Assembly: GCA_963714415.1 (NCBI GenBank)
Contig: CAVQOL010000025.1
Location: 1-64,000, forward strand
From: JAGXRK01 sp963714415
Lineage (GTDB): Bacteria > Bacteroidota > Ignavibacteria > Ignavibacteriales > Ignavibacteriaceae
Reading direction: 5' to 3'
Length of the DNA: 64,000 nt
Part shown: positions 1 to 7,629 of the stretch, in pieces
How positions within the stretch are numbered: position 1 is the first letter of the stretch
Layout: every line of letters begins with the position of its first letter
Notes under the pieces: generated by a model
What the model saw: the letters and a program-made list of their open reading frames with translations, nothing else
Databases searched by the model: none
What the model was told of the DNA's origin: nothing
Position numbers and translations under genes: made by a program

Positions 1-578
1 GCTTTTATAATTGCTTGATTGAAGGAGGTAAAGAAGGATTTACAGGAGAAGAATTTACTGGGGCCTATGAAAATTGTATAGATGCTGATCCGCAATTAGT
101 AGGATTAAATGATTATCATTTACAAAATACCAGCCCCTGCATTGGTGCAGCAATTGATTCAATTCTGGTTGGTAGTACTATGCATTATTGTCCTTCAACT
201 GATTTTGAAGGAAATATAAGACCATTTCCTGTCGATACTAGTCCGGATATAGGTGCTTATGAAAATCCGTTAGGAAATCCTGTTGGAGTCGAAGAAAATC
301 TATCAGTACACCCAACTGAATATAATCTATATCAAAACTATCCCAATCCATTTAACCCGAGTACAACTTTTAGATACTCTGTTCCAAAATTAAGTTTTGT
401 AACCATTATAATTTATGATGTATTGGGAAGTGAAGTAGCAACATTAGTAAATGAAGAAAAAACTGTTGGCACTTATGAGTTAAATTGGAATGCAGCAAAT
501 CTTCCAAGCGGAGTTTATTTCTACAGATTACAGGCTGGATATTTTGTTCAAACAAGAAAGATGATTTTATTGAAATAA
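1..578 (+). CDS. C-terminal part of a secreted beta-helix protein with T9SS sorting domain (5' end outside window)
   Basis: The reading frame is open from the left edge (codons FYNCLIEGG from base 3) to the TAA at 576-578, so the start lies outside the window. The first ~85 residues match the end of the beta-helix region of the next gene. After a linker comes a T9SS type A sorting domain: NYPNPFNPSTTFRYS, then a beta-sandwich ending SGVYFYRLQAGYFVQTRKMILLK. In Bacteroidota and Ignavibacteria such domains direct export across the outer membrane by the type IX system and are then removed or anchored. Bases 150-286 match 2684-2820 at all but one position, so this is a tandem paralogue of the 641-3136 gene. 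Whether it also carries the hydrolase domain cannot be seen. Confidence 0.85.
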   Translation, partial: FYNCLIEGGKEGFTGEEFTGAYENCIDADPQLVGLNDYHLQNTSPCIGAAIDSILVGSTMHYCPSTDFEGNIRPFPVDTSPDIGAYENPLGNPVGVEENLSVHPTEYNLYQNYPNPFNPSTTFRYSVPKLSFVTIIIYDVLGSEVATLVNEEKTVGTYELNWNAANLPSGVYFYRLQAGYFVQTRKMILLK

Positions 579-594
579 ACTATTGTAGGGCGAG

Positions 595-618
595 ACATTG
601 CCTCGCCAGGATTTACAA
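595..618. repeat. Short intergenic palindrome
   Basis: Between the two paralogous T9SS genes lies GGCGAG-ACATTGC-CTCGCC, a 6-bp perfect inverted repeat with a 7-nt loop. There is no T-run after it, so it is a poor terminator. It resembles other small GC-rich palindromes in this otherwise AT-rich window and may be a dispersed repeat. Confidence 0.4.
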
Positions 619-640
619 ATATTTTTAAAGGAGGATTATT

Positions 641-3136
641 ATGAAAAGATTTCTAAACATTCTGATTTTCTTTTTTGTTATACCATCATATGTTTTCTCG
701 CAAGGTACTTTAACCAACATTGCTTTTTTCAGCAAATCACTGGAGACAAACAGGTATGTTCAGATCTATTTACCGGAAGGATATGATCCAGGAGATTCGA
801 CACGGTATCCTGTAATTTACTATCTGCACGGTGCCACAGGAAATCACCTTTCAAATCCTGAGATAAAAAATATATTAGATACTTTGATTGGGAATAATTA
901 CATATCACCTGTCATAGTAGTTAAACCAGATGGCAGTATTGGACCATGGGCGGGAAGTATGTATACAAACTCTGAACTGTATGGCAACTTTGAAGATTAT
1001 ATAGTTTTCGATCTTGTTGAATTTATTGATGTCGCTTATAAAACTATTACTAACAGGGATAAAAGAGCTATCTGGGGACGCTCTATGGGTGGTTTCGGTT
1101 CAATAAAATTAGCATTGAAGCATCCTGATATTTATTGCGCCGTTGCCTCTCAGAGTGGGTTCCTGGATTTTAGTCATTGGGTAGATTGGGTTCCTACCAT
1201 ATTGAATGAAAATGGGGGTCCACCAGTAAACAACTATATTACAACTCCATATACTTATAGTTGGTTATTTTATACCTTTGCCGGCGCGTTTTCACCAAAT
1301 CTGTCAAATCCTCCATATTATGTTGACTTTCCACTTGATAGTATGGGAATTTTTATAGATTCAGTATTCAACAGGTGGCAACTACACAATCCTGTAAGAC
1401 TCGCTGAAAACTTAACTCCAAATTCTGATCTGGCAATTTATTTTGATTGTGGAATGCAGGATGAATTATTGTTTTATCCTTTCAATACGGGATTTGCAGA
1501 TTCACTCGATTTGCTGGGTATCGATTATGTTTTTGAGTCATACAACGGTACTCATACCAGTGAGGATCTGAATAGAGTTCCTATTATTCTAAGGTTCCTT
1601 GATTCAGTGATGAATAGTACCGGAACAAACATTGAACCCGGAAATGTAAGCGGAACCTGGTCACTATATGGCTCGCCCTACTATGTTAATGGAGAAATTA
1701 CAATTCCCAATGACTCTACCCTAACAATTGAACCGGGTGTTGAGGTTATTTTTGCGGGTAATTATAAATTTAATGTACAGGGAAGATTACTAGCTATAGG
1801 AACGGAGACCGATACAATTGTTTTTACTATTAATGACACAACAGGATTTCACAATCTAGCTATTCCTGATGGTGGTTGGGGTGGAATTCGTTTTATAGAT
1901 ACGCCACCAACCAATGATTCAAGCAAGATCGTCTATTGTAAGTTGCAGTATGGAAAAGCGAATACTGGTGAAGGATATTATGACAGGTGGGGAGGAGCTC
2001 TATGTGCAAAAATTAATAAGCTACTGGTTTCTCATTGCATGTTCAGAAAAAATACTTGCTATCACACAATTTATGGTGAGGCTGGCGGCGGAGCAATGGG
2101 TATAATCGGAAATCCGATTATTGAATTTTGCGAGTTCAGTGAAAACACTAGTCCGTATGGAGGTGCAATGATGATCTGGGGCAGCGACTTAATTCCTTTG
2201 ATCCGTAATAATTATTTTCACCATAACCAGGGGCATGGTATAATAAATATTGGAAGCTGGGGCGGCAACAATACATCCCCCAAATTGATTAATAATATAG
2301 TCGTCAACAACAACTCTATAGAAGATAACTCTCCAGATGGTCATGGTATAATTAATGTAAGCAACGGTGGGGGGGTAACAGTTCTTATAAACAATACCAT
2401 TATAAATAATAGTTGTGATATATCAGGAAGTGCTCTGTGTATCCATCTTACAACAGCAACGCCTTTGTTAATAAACAACATCCTTTATGGTAATATACCT
2501 GCCCAAGTAAGGCTTAATGTGACATCCGATCTTGATTTTTATAATTGCTTGATTGAAGGAGGTCAGGAAGGATTTACAGGAGCCACTTTTACAGGAGACT
2601 ATGAAAATTGTATAGATGCTGATCCGCAATTTGTGAGCTCAATTGATTTTCATTTACAGAATACCAGCCCCTGCATAGGTACCGCAATTGATTCAATTCT
2701 GGTTGGTAGTACTATGTATTATTGTCCTTCAACTGATTTTGAAGGAAATATAAGACCATTTCCTGTCGATACTAGTCCGGATATAGGTGCTTATGAAAAT
2801 CCGTTAGGAAATCCTGTTGGCGTTGAAGGAAATCAATCAGTTCATCCAACTGAGTATGCTCTTTCGCAAAACTATCCTAATCCTTTTAATCCAAGTACAA
2901 CAATAAAATATTCTATTCCAAAATTAAATTTTGTAACCATTAAAATTTATGATGTATTGGGAAGTGAAGTTGCAGCATTAGTAAACGAAGAAAAATCTGT
3001 TGGTACTTATGAGTTAAGCTGGAATGCAGCAAATCTTCCAAGCGGAGTTTATTTCTATCAACTGAAGGTTGGTGATCCCGAATTAAGTTCGGGACAAGGT
3101 TTTATTGAAACTAAAAAAATGTTGATGATTAAATGA
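641..3136 (+). CDS. Secreted esterase-D-type hydrolase fused to a beta-helix and a T9SS sorting domain
   Basis: 831 residues. Residues 1-20 form a signal peptide (KR then a hydrophobic core, cut near FSQG). Residues ~25-325 are an alpha/beta hydrolase of the esterase D/FrmB/antigen-85 type: YPVIYYLHG, then the nucleophile elbow GRSMGG. The probable triad is Ser148, Asp274 and His305. Residues ~335-700 are a right-handed parallel beta-helix with Asn-rich repeats. Residues ~745-831 are a T9SS type A sorting domain starting NYPNPFNPSTTIKYS. The ATG has a strong AGGAGG site 6-8 nt upstream. The product should be exported and act on an ester or acyl bond of an extracellular substrate, with the beta-helix perhaps binding polysaccharide; the substrate is not known. 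The sorting domain carries an odd 8-residue insertion (PELSSGQG). Confidence 0.85.
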   Translation: MKRFLNILIFFFVIPSYVFSQGTLTNIAFFSKSLETNRYVQIYLPEGYDPGDSTRYPVIYYLHGATGNHLSNPEIKNILDTLIGNNYISPVIVVKPDGSIGPWAGSMYTNSELYGNFEDYIVFDLVEFIDVAYKTITNRDKRAIWGRSMGGFGSIKLALKHPDIYCAVASQSGFLDFSHWVDWVPTILNENGGPPVNNYITTPYTYSWLFYTFAGAFSPNLSNPPYYVDFPLDSMGIFIDSVFNRWQLHNPVRLAENLTPNSDLAIYFDCGMQDELLFYPFNTGFADSLDLLGIDYVFESYNGTHTSEDLNRVPIILRFLDSVMNSTGTNIEPGNVSGTWSLYGSPYYVNGEITIPNDSTLTIEPGVEVIFAGNYKFNVQGRLLAIGTETDTIVFTINDTTGFHNLAIPDGGWGGIRFIDTPPTNDSSKIVYCKLQYGKANTGEGYYDRWGGALCAKINKLLVSHCMFRKNTCYHTIYGEAGGGAMGIIGNPIIEFCEFSENTSPYGGAMMIWGSDLIPLIRNNYFHHNQGHGIINIGSWGGNNTSPKLINNIVVNNNSIEDNSPDGHGIINVSNGGGVTVLINNTIINNSCDISGSALCIHLTTATPLLINNILYGNIPAQVRLNVTSDLDFYNCLIEGGQEGFTGATFTGDYENCIDADPQFVSSIDFHLQNTSPCIGTAIDSILVGSTMYYCPSTDFEGNIRPFPVDTSPDIGAYENPLGNPVGVEGNQSVHPTEYALSQNYPNPFNPSTTIKYSIPKLNFVTIKIYDVLGSEVAALVNEEKSVGTYELSWNAANLPSGVYFYQLKVGDPELSSGQGFIETKKMLMIK
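3077..3100 (+). repeat. 24-nt palindromic insertion inside a T9SS sorting domain
   Basis: Compared with the paralogous tails at 1-578 and 3732-3806, the 641-3136 gene has 24 extra bases after the GGTGAT codons. They add PELSSGQG in frame. The insert carries the right arm and most of the left arm of a perfect dyad TCCCGAA-TTAAG-TTCGGGA (3076-3094). Frame is preserved and the C-terminal KKMLMIK remains intact. Confidence 0.6.
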
Positions 3137-3158
3137 CATCGTCATTTATTCAGAAATC

Positions 3159-3171
3159 CCGCCTCTGGCGG
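3159..3171. repeat. CCGCC-TCT-GGCGG palindrome
   Basis: A perfect 5-bp dyad between two genes. Similar TCCGCC...GGCGGA units occur at 11557-11571, and half copies at 10774-10780 and 11583-11590. This suggests a small dispersed repeat family in the accessory zone rather than a terminator, because no T-run follows. Confidence 0.45.
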
Positions 3172-3199
3172 ATTATTAATAAAATAGGAGAATTATAAA

Positions 3200-3718
3200 A
3201 TGAAACAATTAGTATTTCTTTTGATGAACATTTCGCTTTTTCTATTCATTCTTCAAATATCAACATCTTGTCAGGAACAAGATATAGCAACAAATATAAA
3301 CCCTCTAATTGATAAATATGTAGGAGCGTGGAATACAGGAAATCTGGAAGAATTGGATGCTATAACGAGTGCGAAATTTGAGTTAAGAATGACTCCGGAT
3401 TTTGAACCAAAGATAGGGCGCAATTTGCTAAAAGAAGAAATAGCAAATACAAGAAAAGGATTCCCCGACTTTAATATAAAGGAGGATAAGAGACTTTTTG
3501 TTGGCGACTCGGCGGTTGTGATTCATTGGACATTGACAGGAACAAATATCGGGAAAAGTACTATGCCACCAACAGGAAATAAAGTTAAGGTACCGGGATT
3601 TAGTGTGATATTCTTTGCAGACAATTTGATAACAGGTGAATGGATAGCTTTTAGTGATTTGATGTGGGTATCTCAGCTTGGTTTTACATTAACACTACCG
3701 GAATTCATTGAAAATTAA
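3200..3718 (+). CDS. SnoaL-like (NTF2-fold) putative lipoprotein
   Basis: 172 residues. A hydrophobic leader ends at STSC, so Cys24 is a plausible lipidation site. The rest fits a SnoaL/ester-cyclase NTF2-like fold: an N-terminal helix (LIDKYVGAWNTGNLEELD), a central FPDFNIKEDKRLFVGDSAVVIHWTLTGTN, then PPTGNKVKVPGFSVIFF. Known members include polyketide cyclases and many small binding proteins of unknown role; no catalytic residue can be assigned. AGGAG precedes the ATG by 7-8 nt. The gene sits directly upstream of an orphan T9SS tail in another frame, so it may have landed in, or replaced, an older T9SS gene. Confidence 0.75.
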   Translation: MKQLVFLLMNISLFLFILQISTSCQEQDIATNINPLIDKYVGAWNTGNLEELDAITSAKFELRMTPDFEPKIGRNLLKEEIANTRKGFPDFNIKEDKRLFVGDSAVVIHWTLTGTNIGKSTMPPTGNKVKVPGFSVIFFADNLITGEWIAFSDLMWVSQLGFTLTLPEFIEN

Positions 3719-3731
3719 AGTACTATATATA

Positions 3732-3806
3732 TCAAGCGGAGTTTACTTCTATCAACTTAGAGCAGGTGATTTTGTTGAAACAAAGAAGATGATATTATTA
3801 AAGTAA
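3732..3806 (+). pseudogene. Orphan remnant of a T9SS sorting domain
   Basis: Codons from 3732 read SSGVYFYQLRAGDFVETKKM followed by ILLK and TAA at 3804-3806. This is the last strand of a T9SS type A domain and is nearly the same as the ends of the genes at 1-578 and 641-3136. There is no start and no upstream domain: the frame differs from the SnoaL-like gene that ends 13 bases earlier. It is best read as the stump of a third tandem copy. Confidence 0.7.
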
Positions 3807-3840
3807 TATAAAATAAATATCTTTTGAAGAGGCAATCATT

Positions 3841-4224
3841 ATGTATTCTATTTTTAAGCAAAGGATTACGTACATTTTCCTGGCATTAGGTATAATATCA
3901 CTGGTAATTGCAGCCATCGTAGGTATAGCAGACAATCCACCGGGTATTATTTTATGCTATCTTGGTTGCATATTCTTTATGCTTGCTTTTATACATAACT
4001 GGAAAAAACCTAAACCGTACGTTATCCTATTAATTACTTCAGTGCTGGGATTCCCTGTTTTTGTAATTCTGCACAACTTTCTTGACTATTTAGCTAAAGG
4101 AACACCGTTTGAAGCGGTTGGAGCTTTTTTCTTTTTAGCAGCTCTTTTTTTCTGTCCCGTCGGTGCTGTTATAGGAATAATAGGTGCTATTTATTATGCT
4201 TCAAAAAAGCAAAGAGAGAAATGA
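3841..4224 (+). CDS. Small four-helix membrane protein, function unknown
   Basis: 127 residues with four strongly hydrophobic segments at about 9-30, 35-52, 58-77 and 92-120. A positively charged ASKKQREK tail suggests that the C terminus is cytoplasmic. No family is recognised. An AGAGG sequence lies ~10 nt upstream of the ATG. The gene converges with the minus-strand hydrolase, with only 26 bases between the stops. Confidence 0.65.
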   Translation: MYSIFKQRITYIFLALGIISLVIAAIVGIADNPPGIILCYLGCIFFMLAFIHNWKKPKPYVILLITSVLGFPVFVILHNFLDYLAKGTPFEAVGAFFFLAALFFCPVGAVIGIIGAIYYASKKQREK

Positions 4225-4250
4225 TATAATTACCTTATTAGCATTTATTC

Positions 4251-6077
4251 TTATTCAAGAAGATAACTTGTGTGCTTCATTGGTTCTGTTTCATTACTCA
4301 GCACTTTGTATAGAAGGGGATCGCTGAGCACTGATTTTACACTTACAGTTTCACCATCAAGAATCATTTCATCGTTGAGCAGACGAATGCCGTGACTGTA
4401 ATCAACGTAACTATTTATGTGAACGTTTGTGAGAGGTTGAATCGGAAAGCCGTTTAATTTATGCCAGCCATAAATTACAACTCGATTTTGTTTTGTTGAG
4501 TCAAAAATTTTATTGCTGAGAACCACATCCTTTTTTATTCCACCGACTAACTGACCAGGAATTCCGCCGGCAGAAATGAGTTGATTCTCAATATCCTGAT
4601 TATGCGTAATGAACTTTGAAACAAACGTATTCTCATCACCCACAGGAGTATAAGTAACAGGCTCCAGTTTTATTATAGAATTTTTGTAAATATCATCAAC
4701 AAGCTTGCTTGTCGGCATTATTGCTCCGAACAAATCTGCAATTTTTTGTGCAGTAATAGGTCCCATTGGTATTCTGCAATAATCTTCGTTTGATCCTATT
4801 GCAAGATAATCCGGCATTACCTCATATACACAAGTGTGATTTTTCCCGGAAGCATCCTGAAACTCGCTGGTAATTTTAGTCAGTGTTCTCATAAAGTCTG
4901 GAATATTGCCAATAGATATCTGGCTATAAATTTCCGCTTCTCTTTGTTCAAATGATAAATCCATAACCTTCTGCATAAATTCTGAACCGGTTAAGGCTTC
5001 CACGGGTCGCGGCGGGATCATTAAAATTTTGTGTAAAATTTTCGCATCCTGAATAAATTGTGAATATGCGCGTTGCCCGTAATATTCATAGCCAAAGCTT
5101 TCCAAACTTGTACCTGATAGCATTCCCTGAATAAATCCGTTTAATTCAACCTGAACTGTATGAAAAATTAGTCTGTCAGGATTCTTTTTTAAAATAAATT
5201 TTATTCTACCATTTAATGCAGTGTATTTGATAAACTCATCGTTTTCCTCTTCAGTAAATTCGAAATAATCATCCAGAAAACTTTTCATCATTTTACTTCT
5301 GTACCAGGTTCCGCCGGTGGCACTAACGAATGGCTTTCCGTTGTACAACGCCACACTGTCATTATATGCTATTACACTTAAAAAATTTTCTTCCGAAGTA
5401 TTCAACCACTCTAAAAATTTTGGACCGTAACTATCGTTGTATCCGTAGTTGCTGTCAAGAAAAGAAATCCTTTTAATATTATGCGGTATTTCTTTTATGC
5501 TGTCTAAAAAACCAAAAGTGAAACTTCCGCCGCCGCTGTGTCCGGTTAGAACAACAAAGGGATTATAATCAGCAAATAAGTTTGTTAAATAATCGACCAA
5601 AGAATTGATTATGGCAGGATTGTCTTGATATTTTGATTTCCAGGACGGCCAGCTTTTTTGAGATGTTTCTATATAAATGACAACTAAATTATTCTTTAAA
5701 GATTGATTACGAAGAAAACGGGTTTGAGCACCAATATGCTGAATATCAAAATGCCAATCGTCTCCGGTGTTTAATTTCTTCCCGATGGTTTGTTCAATTG
5801 TGTTTCCGTTTGGAAGAGCAAACAAGACTATTTCTGTAGGATTATTGGAATCGAAAAGTTCAGCAGGAGGAGCATTAATGAAAACTCTTATTTCCGGTTC
5901 GTAGTTGAATGAACAAATCTGTTCATTAAAATATGGACTGGTAACAAATCCGTAAAGATGAACACCGGTTGATGAGGCATTTTCTTCAGATTGATGGAAT
6001 GTTGTACCTTTAGTCGATTCGAATGAAATGAGTGCGATTAAGATAAATAGTATATTAAGTAAAATTTTATTTGGCAT
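4251..6077 (-). CDS. Secreted alpha/beta hydrolase-like protein, GHSGGG motif
   Basis: 608 residues. The leader is hydrophobic (LLNILFILIALISF), indicating export. Near residues 174-190, FVVLTGHSGGGSFTFGF forms a nucleophile elbow with candidate Ser181. A following SFLDSNYGY could supply further active-site or substrate residues, but the acid and histidine cannot be assigned safely. The second half (from ~residue 330) has no fold I recognise. There is no T9SS tail, so the protein is probably periplasmic. It is a single gene divergent from the GAF-SpoIIE gene across a 139-bp shared promoter region. A lipase, esterase or peptidase activity is possible. Confidence 0.65.
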   Translation of the reverse strand: MPNKILLNILFILIALISFESTKGTTFHQSEENASSTGVHLYGFVTSPYFNEQICSFNYEPEIRVFINAPPAELFDSNNPTEIVLFALPNGNTIEQTIGKKLNTGDDWHFDIQHIGAQTRFLRNQSLKNNLVVIYIETSQKSWPSWKSKYQDNPAIINSLVDYLTNLFADYNPFVVLTGHSGGGSFTFGFLDSIKEIPHNIKRISFLDSNYGYNDSYGPKFLEWLNTSEENFLSVIAYNDSVALYNGKPFVSATGGTWYRSKMMKSFLDDYFEFTEEENDEFIKYTALNGRIKFILKKNPDRLIFHTVQVELNGFIQGMLSGTSLESFGYEYYGQRAYSQFIQDAKILHKILMIPPRPVEALTGSEFMQKVMDLSFEQREAEIYSQISIGNIPDFMRTLTKITSEFQDASGKNHTCVYEVMPDYLAIGSNEDYCRIPMGPITAQKIADLFGAIMPTSKLVDDIYKNSIIKLEPVTYTPVGDENTFVSKFITHNQDIENQLISAGGIPGQLVGGIKKDVVLSNKIFDSTKQNRVVIYGWHKLNGFPIQPLTNVHINSYVDYSHGIRLLNDEMILDGETVSVKSVLSDPLLYKVLSNETEPMKHTSYLLE

Positions 6078-6158
6078 GACATATCTTATTATAAAAAATT
6101 CGTCTATAACAAAAGTAAGAATATTTTCTTTTATTTTATGATAGTTCTAATTTTTTGT

Positions 6159-6187
6159 TTGAATGTAATAAACTTCCCGCCTAACTT
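6159..6187 (+). promoter_or_regulatory. Predicted promoter of the GAF-SpoIIE phosphatase gene
   Basis: TTGAAT (6159-6164), then exactly 17 bp, then TAACTT (6182-6187) followed by TAG. The start codon is 30 bp downstream. The TAACTTTA resembles the TAnnTTTG -7 box of Bacteroidota promoters with one mismatch. Confidence 0.5.
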
Positions 6188-6216
6188 TAGATTAGAAATT
6201 ATTTGAATTTCCAAGA

Positions 6217-7494
6217 ATGCAAAAGAAAATCGAACTGACTGCAGAAATTAAGTATCAGCTACTTCGAGATATTTCTAACAAGATAAGAGGTACGCTCGAT
6301 CTTGATCAAATCTTAAACCTATTGCTTGATCTTCTTTCAAATGTAATTGATTATGATGCTGCAGGTATCTTTGTTTTAAGTGAAGATATCAATCATCCCG
6401 GTTACCACTTTCCAAAACAGAAAATTGCCAGCATGTCGCAGCGCGGATTCGGAAATCTGCCGCCCGAATCTGATGCAATGTTAATGGAAGGAAAAGGTAT
6501 TATTGGACAGACAATTAAAACCGGCAAAAGCATATTACTTAATGATGTAAGAACAGATGAGAGATATATTCCCGGGAGAAAAGAAACTTTATCAGAATTA
6601 ACTATTCCCATTACAAGAGATGGAAGAACTATTGGTGCTTTAAATGTTGAGAGCGACAAACTTGCCGCCTTTGAAAAAAACGATATTGAAATAATAAGTT
6701 TCTTTGCCGAAGCTGCTGCAATTTCAATTGATAAAGCATTGCTTCATTACCAGATATTGGAAAAGAAAAAAATTGAGGAGCAATTACAAATTGCAAAAGA
6801 TGTCCAGCAGGGTTTATTGCCGTCATCTCCGCCCAAAATAAATAACTATGAGTTTGCTGATATATGTATTCCTACTTTTGATATCGGCGGCGATTATTTT
6901 GATTACATTCCAATTGATGAAAACAGGATTGCAATAGTTATAGCAGATGTTTCCGGCGATGGTGTTCCTGCCGCACTGATAATGGCGGCTTTTCGTGCAC
7001 TCCTTCGTTACAATGCCAAGCTAAATTTTACTCCCGATAAGCTAATGAAACTGATGAATGAGCAGGTTTCTGAGTTTATGCGCAAAAGAGATTTTATCTC
7101 AGTCTTTTACGGAATCTTGAATTTTAATACTCATAATTTTATTTACAGTAATTGCGGACATAATCCGGGTCTTCTTCTAAAGAATAATTCTTTACAGTTA
7201 TTAGAAGGCGGCGGTCCCTCGCTGAATATTTTAAAGGACACGGAGTTCAGTTACAACGAGTGTCTGATTGAAAAGGGAGATCAGATCCTTTTATATACCG
7301 ATGGTGTCGTAGAAGTTTTTTCTAAGAACAAAAAATTATTCGGTATTGGCAGACTCAAAAAAGTTTTTGAAACTAATGCAGGTTTATCGCCTCAGGAGAT
7401 TATTCAATCCATTATAAACACCACAAAAGATTTCAGCGGATCAGATATTTTTTATGATGATTTTACGATTTTACTTTTTAAAAGAAAAAATTAA
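6217..7494 (+). CDS. GAF-domain SpoIIE/RsbU-type serine phosphatase
   Basis: 425 residues, soluble. Residues ~20-180 are a GAF sensor domain (LDLDQILNLLLDLLSNVIDYDAAGIFV ... GALNVESD, quoted in part). A short helical linker (KKKIEEQLQIAKDVQQGLLP) leads to a PP2C-type SpoIIE phosphatase. Its metal-binding signatures are FDIGGDYFD, ADVSGDGVPAAL, YTDGVVEVF and DDFTILLF. Such proteins dephosphorylate anti-sigma-factor antagonists (STAS proteins) in partner-switching pathways controlled by a ligand or redox input to GAF. No STAS or anti-sigma kinase gene is adjacent, so the partner must be elsewhere. Confidence 0.9.
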   Translation: MQKKIELTAEIKYQLLRDISNKIRGTLDLDQILNLLLDLLSNVIDYDAAGIFVLSEDINHPGYHFPKQKIASMSQRGFGNLPPESDAMLMEGKGIIGQTIKTGKSILLNDVRTDERYIPGRKETLSELTIPITRDGRTIGALNVESDKLAAFEKNDIEIISFFAEAAAISIDKALLHYQILEKKKIEEQLQIAKDVQQGLLPSSPPKINNYEFADICIPTFDIGGDYFDYIPIDENRIAIVIADVSGDGVPAALIMAAFRALLRYNAKLNFTPDKLMKLMNEQVSEFMRKRDFISVFYGILNFNTHNFIYSNCGHNPGLLLKNNSLQLLEGGGPSLNILKDTEFSYNECLIEKGDQILLYTDGVVEVFSKNKKLFGIGRLKKVFETNAGLSPQEIIQSIINTTKDFSGSDIFYDDFTILLFKRKN

Positions 7495-7584
7495 TCAGAC
7501 TTTTTTAATTAAAGAAATTTTTTACATAATTGTAGAGTTATAGTTGCGGTGGGTGTTGAGCAGCTTTTTATACTTACGTTATTA

Positions 7585-7614
7585 TTTAAGGGCAGATTTT
7601 TACCTGCCCTTAAA
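7585..7614. terminator. Bidirectional hairpin between convergent genes
   Basis: TTTAAGGGCAG-ATTTTTAC-CTGCCCTTAAA is a perfect 11-bp stem. It lies between the stop of the phosphatase gene (7494) and the stop of the minus-strand T9SS gene (7630). U-tracts on both sides are weak, so it may work by RNA folding or as a two-way terminator. Confidence 0.6.
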
Positions 7615-7629
7615 ATATTTTAGTACGAC

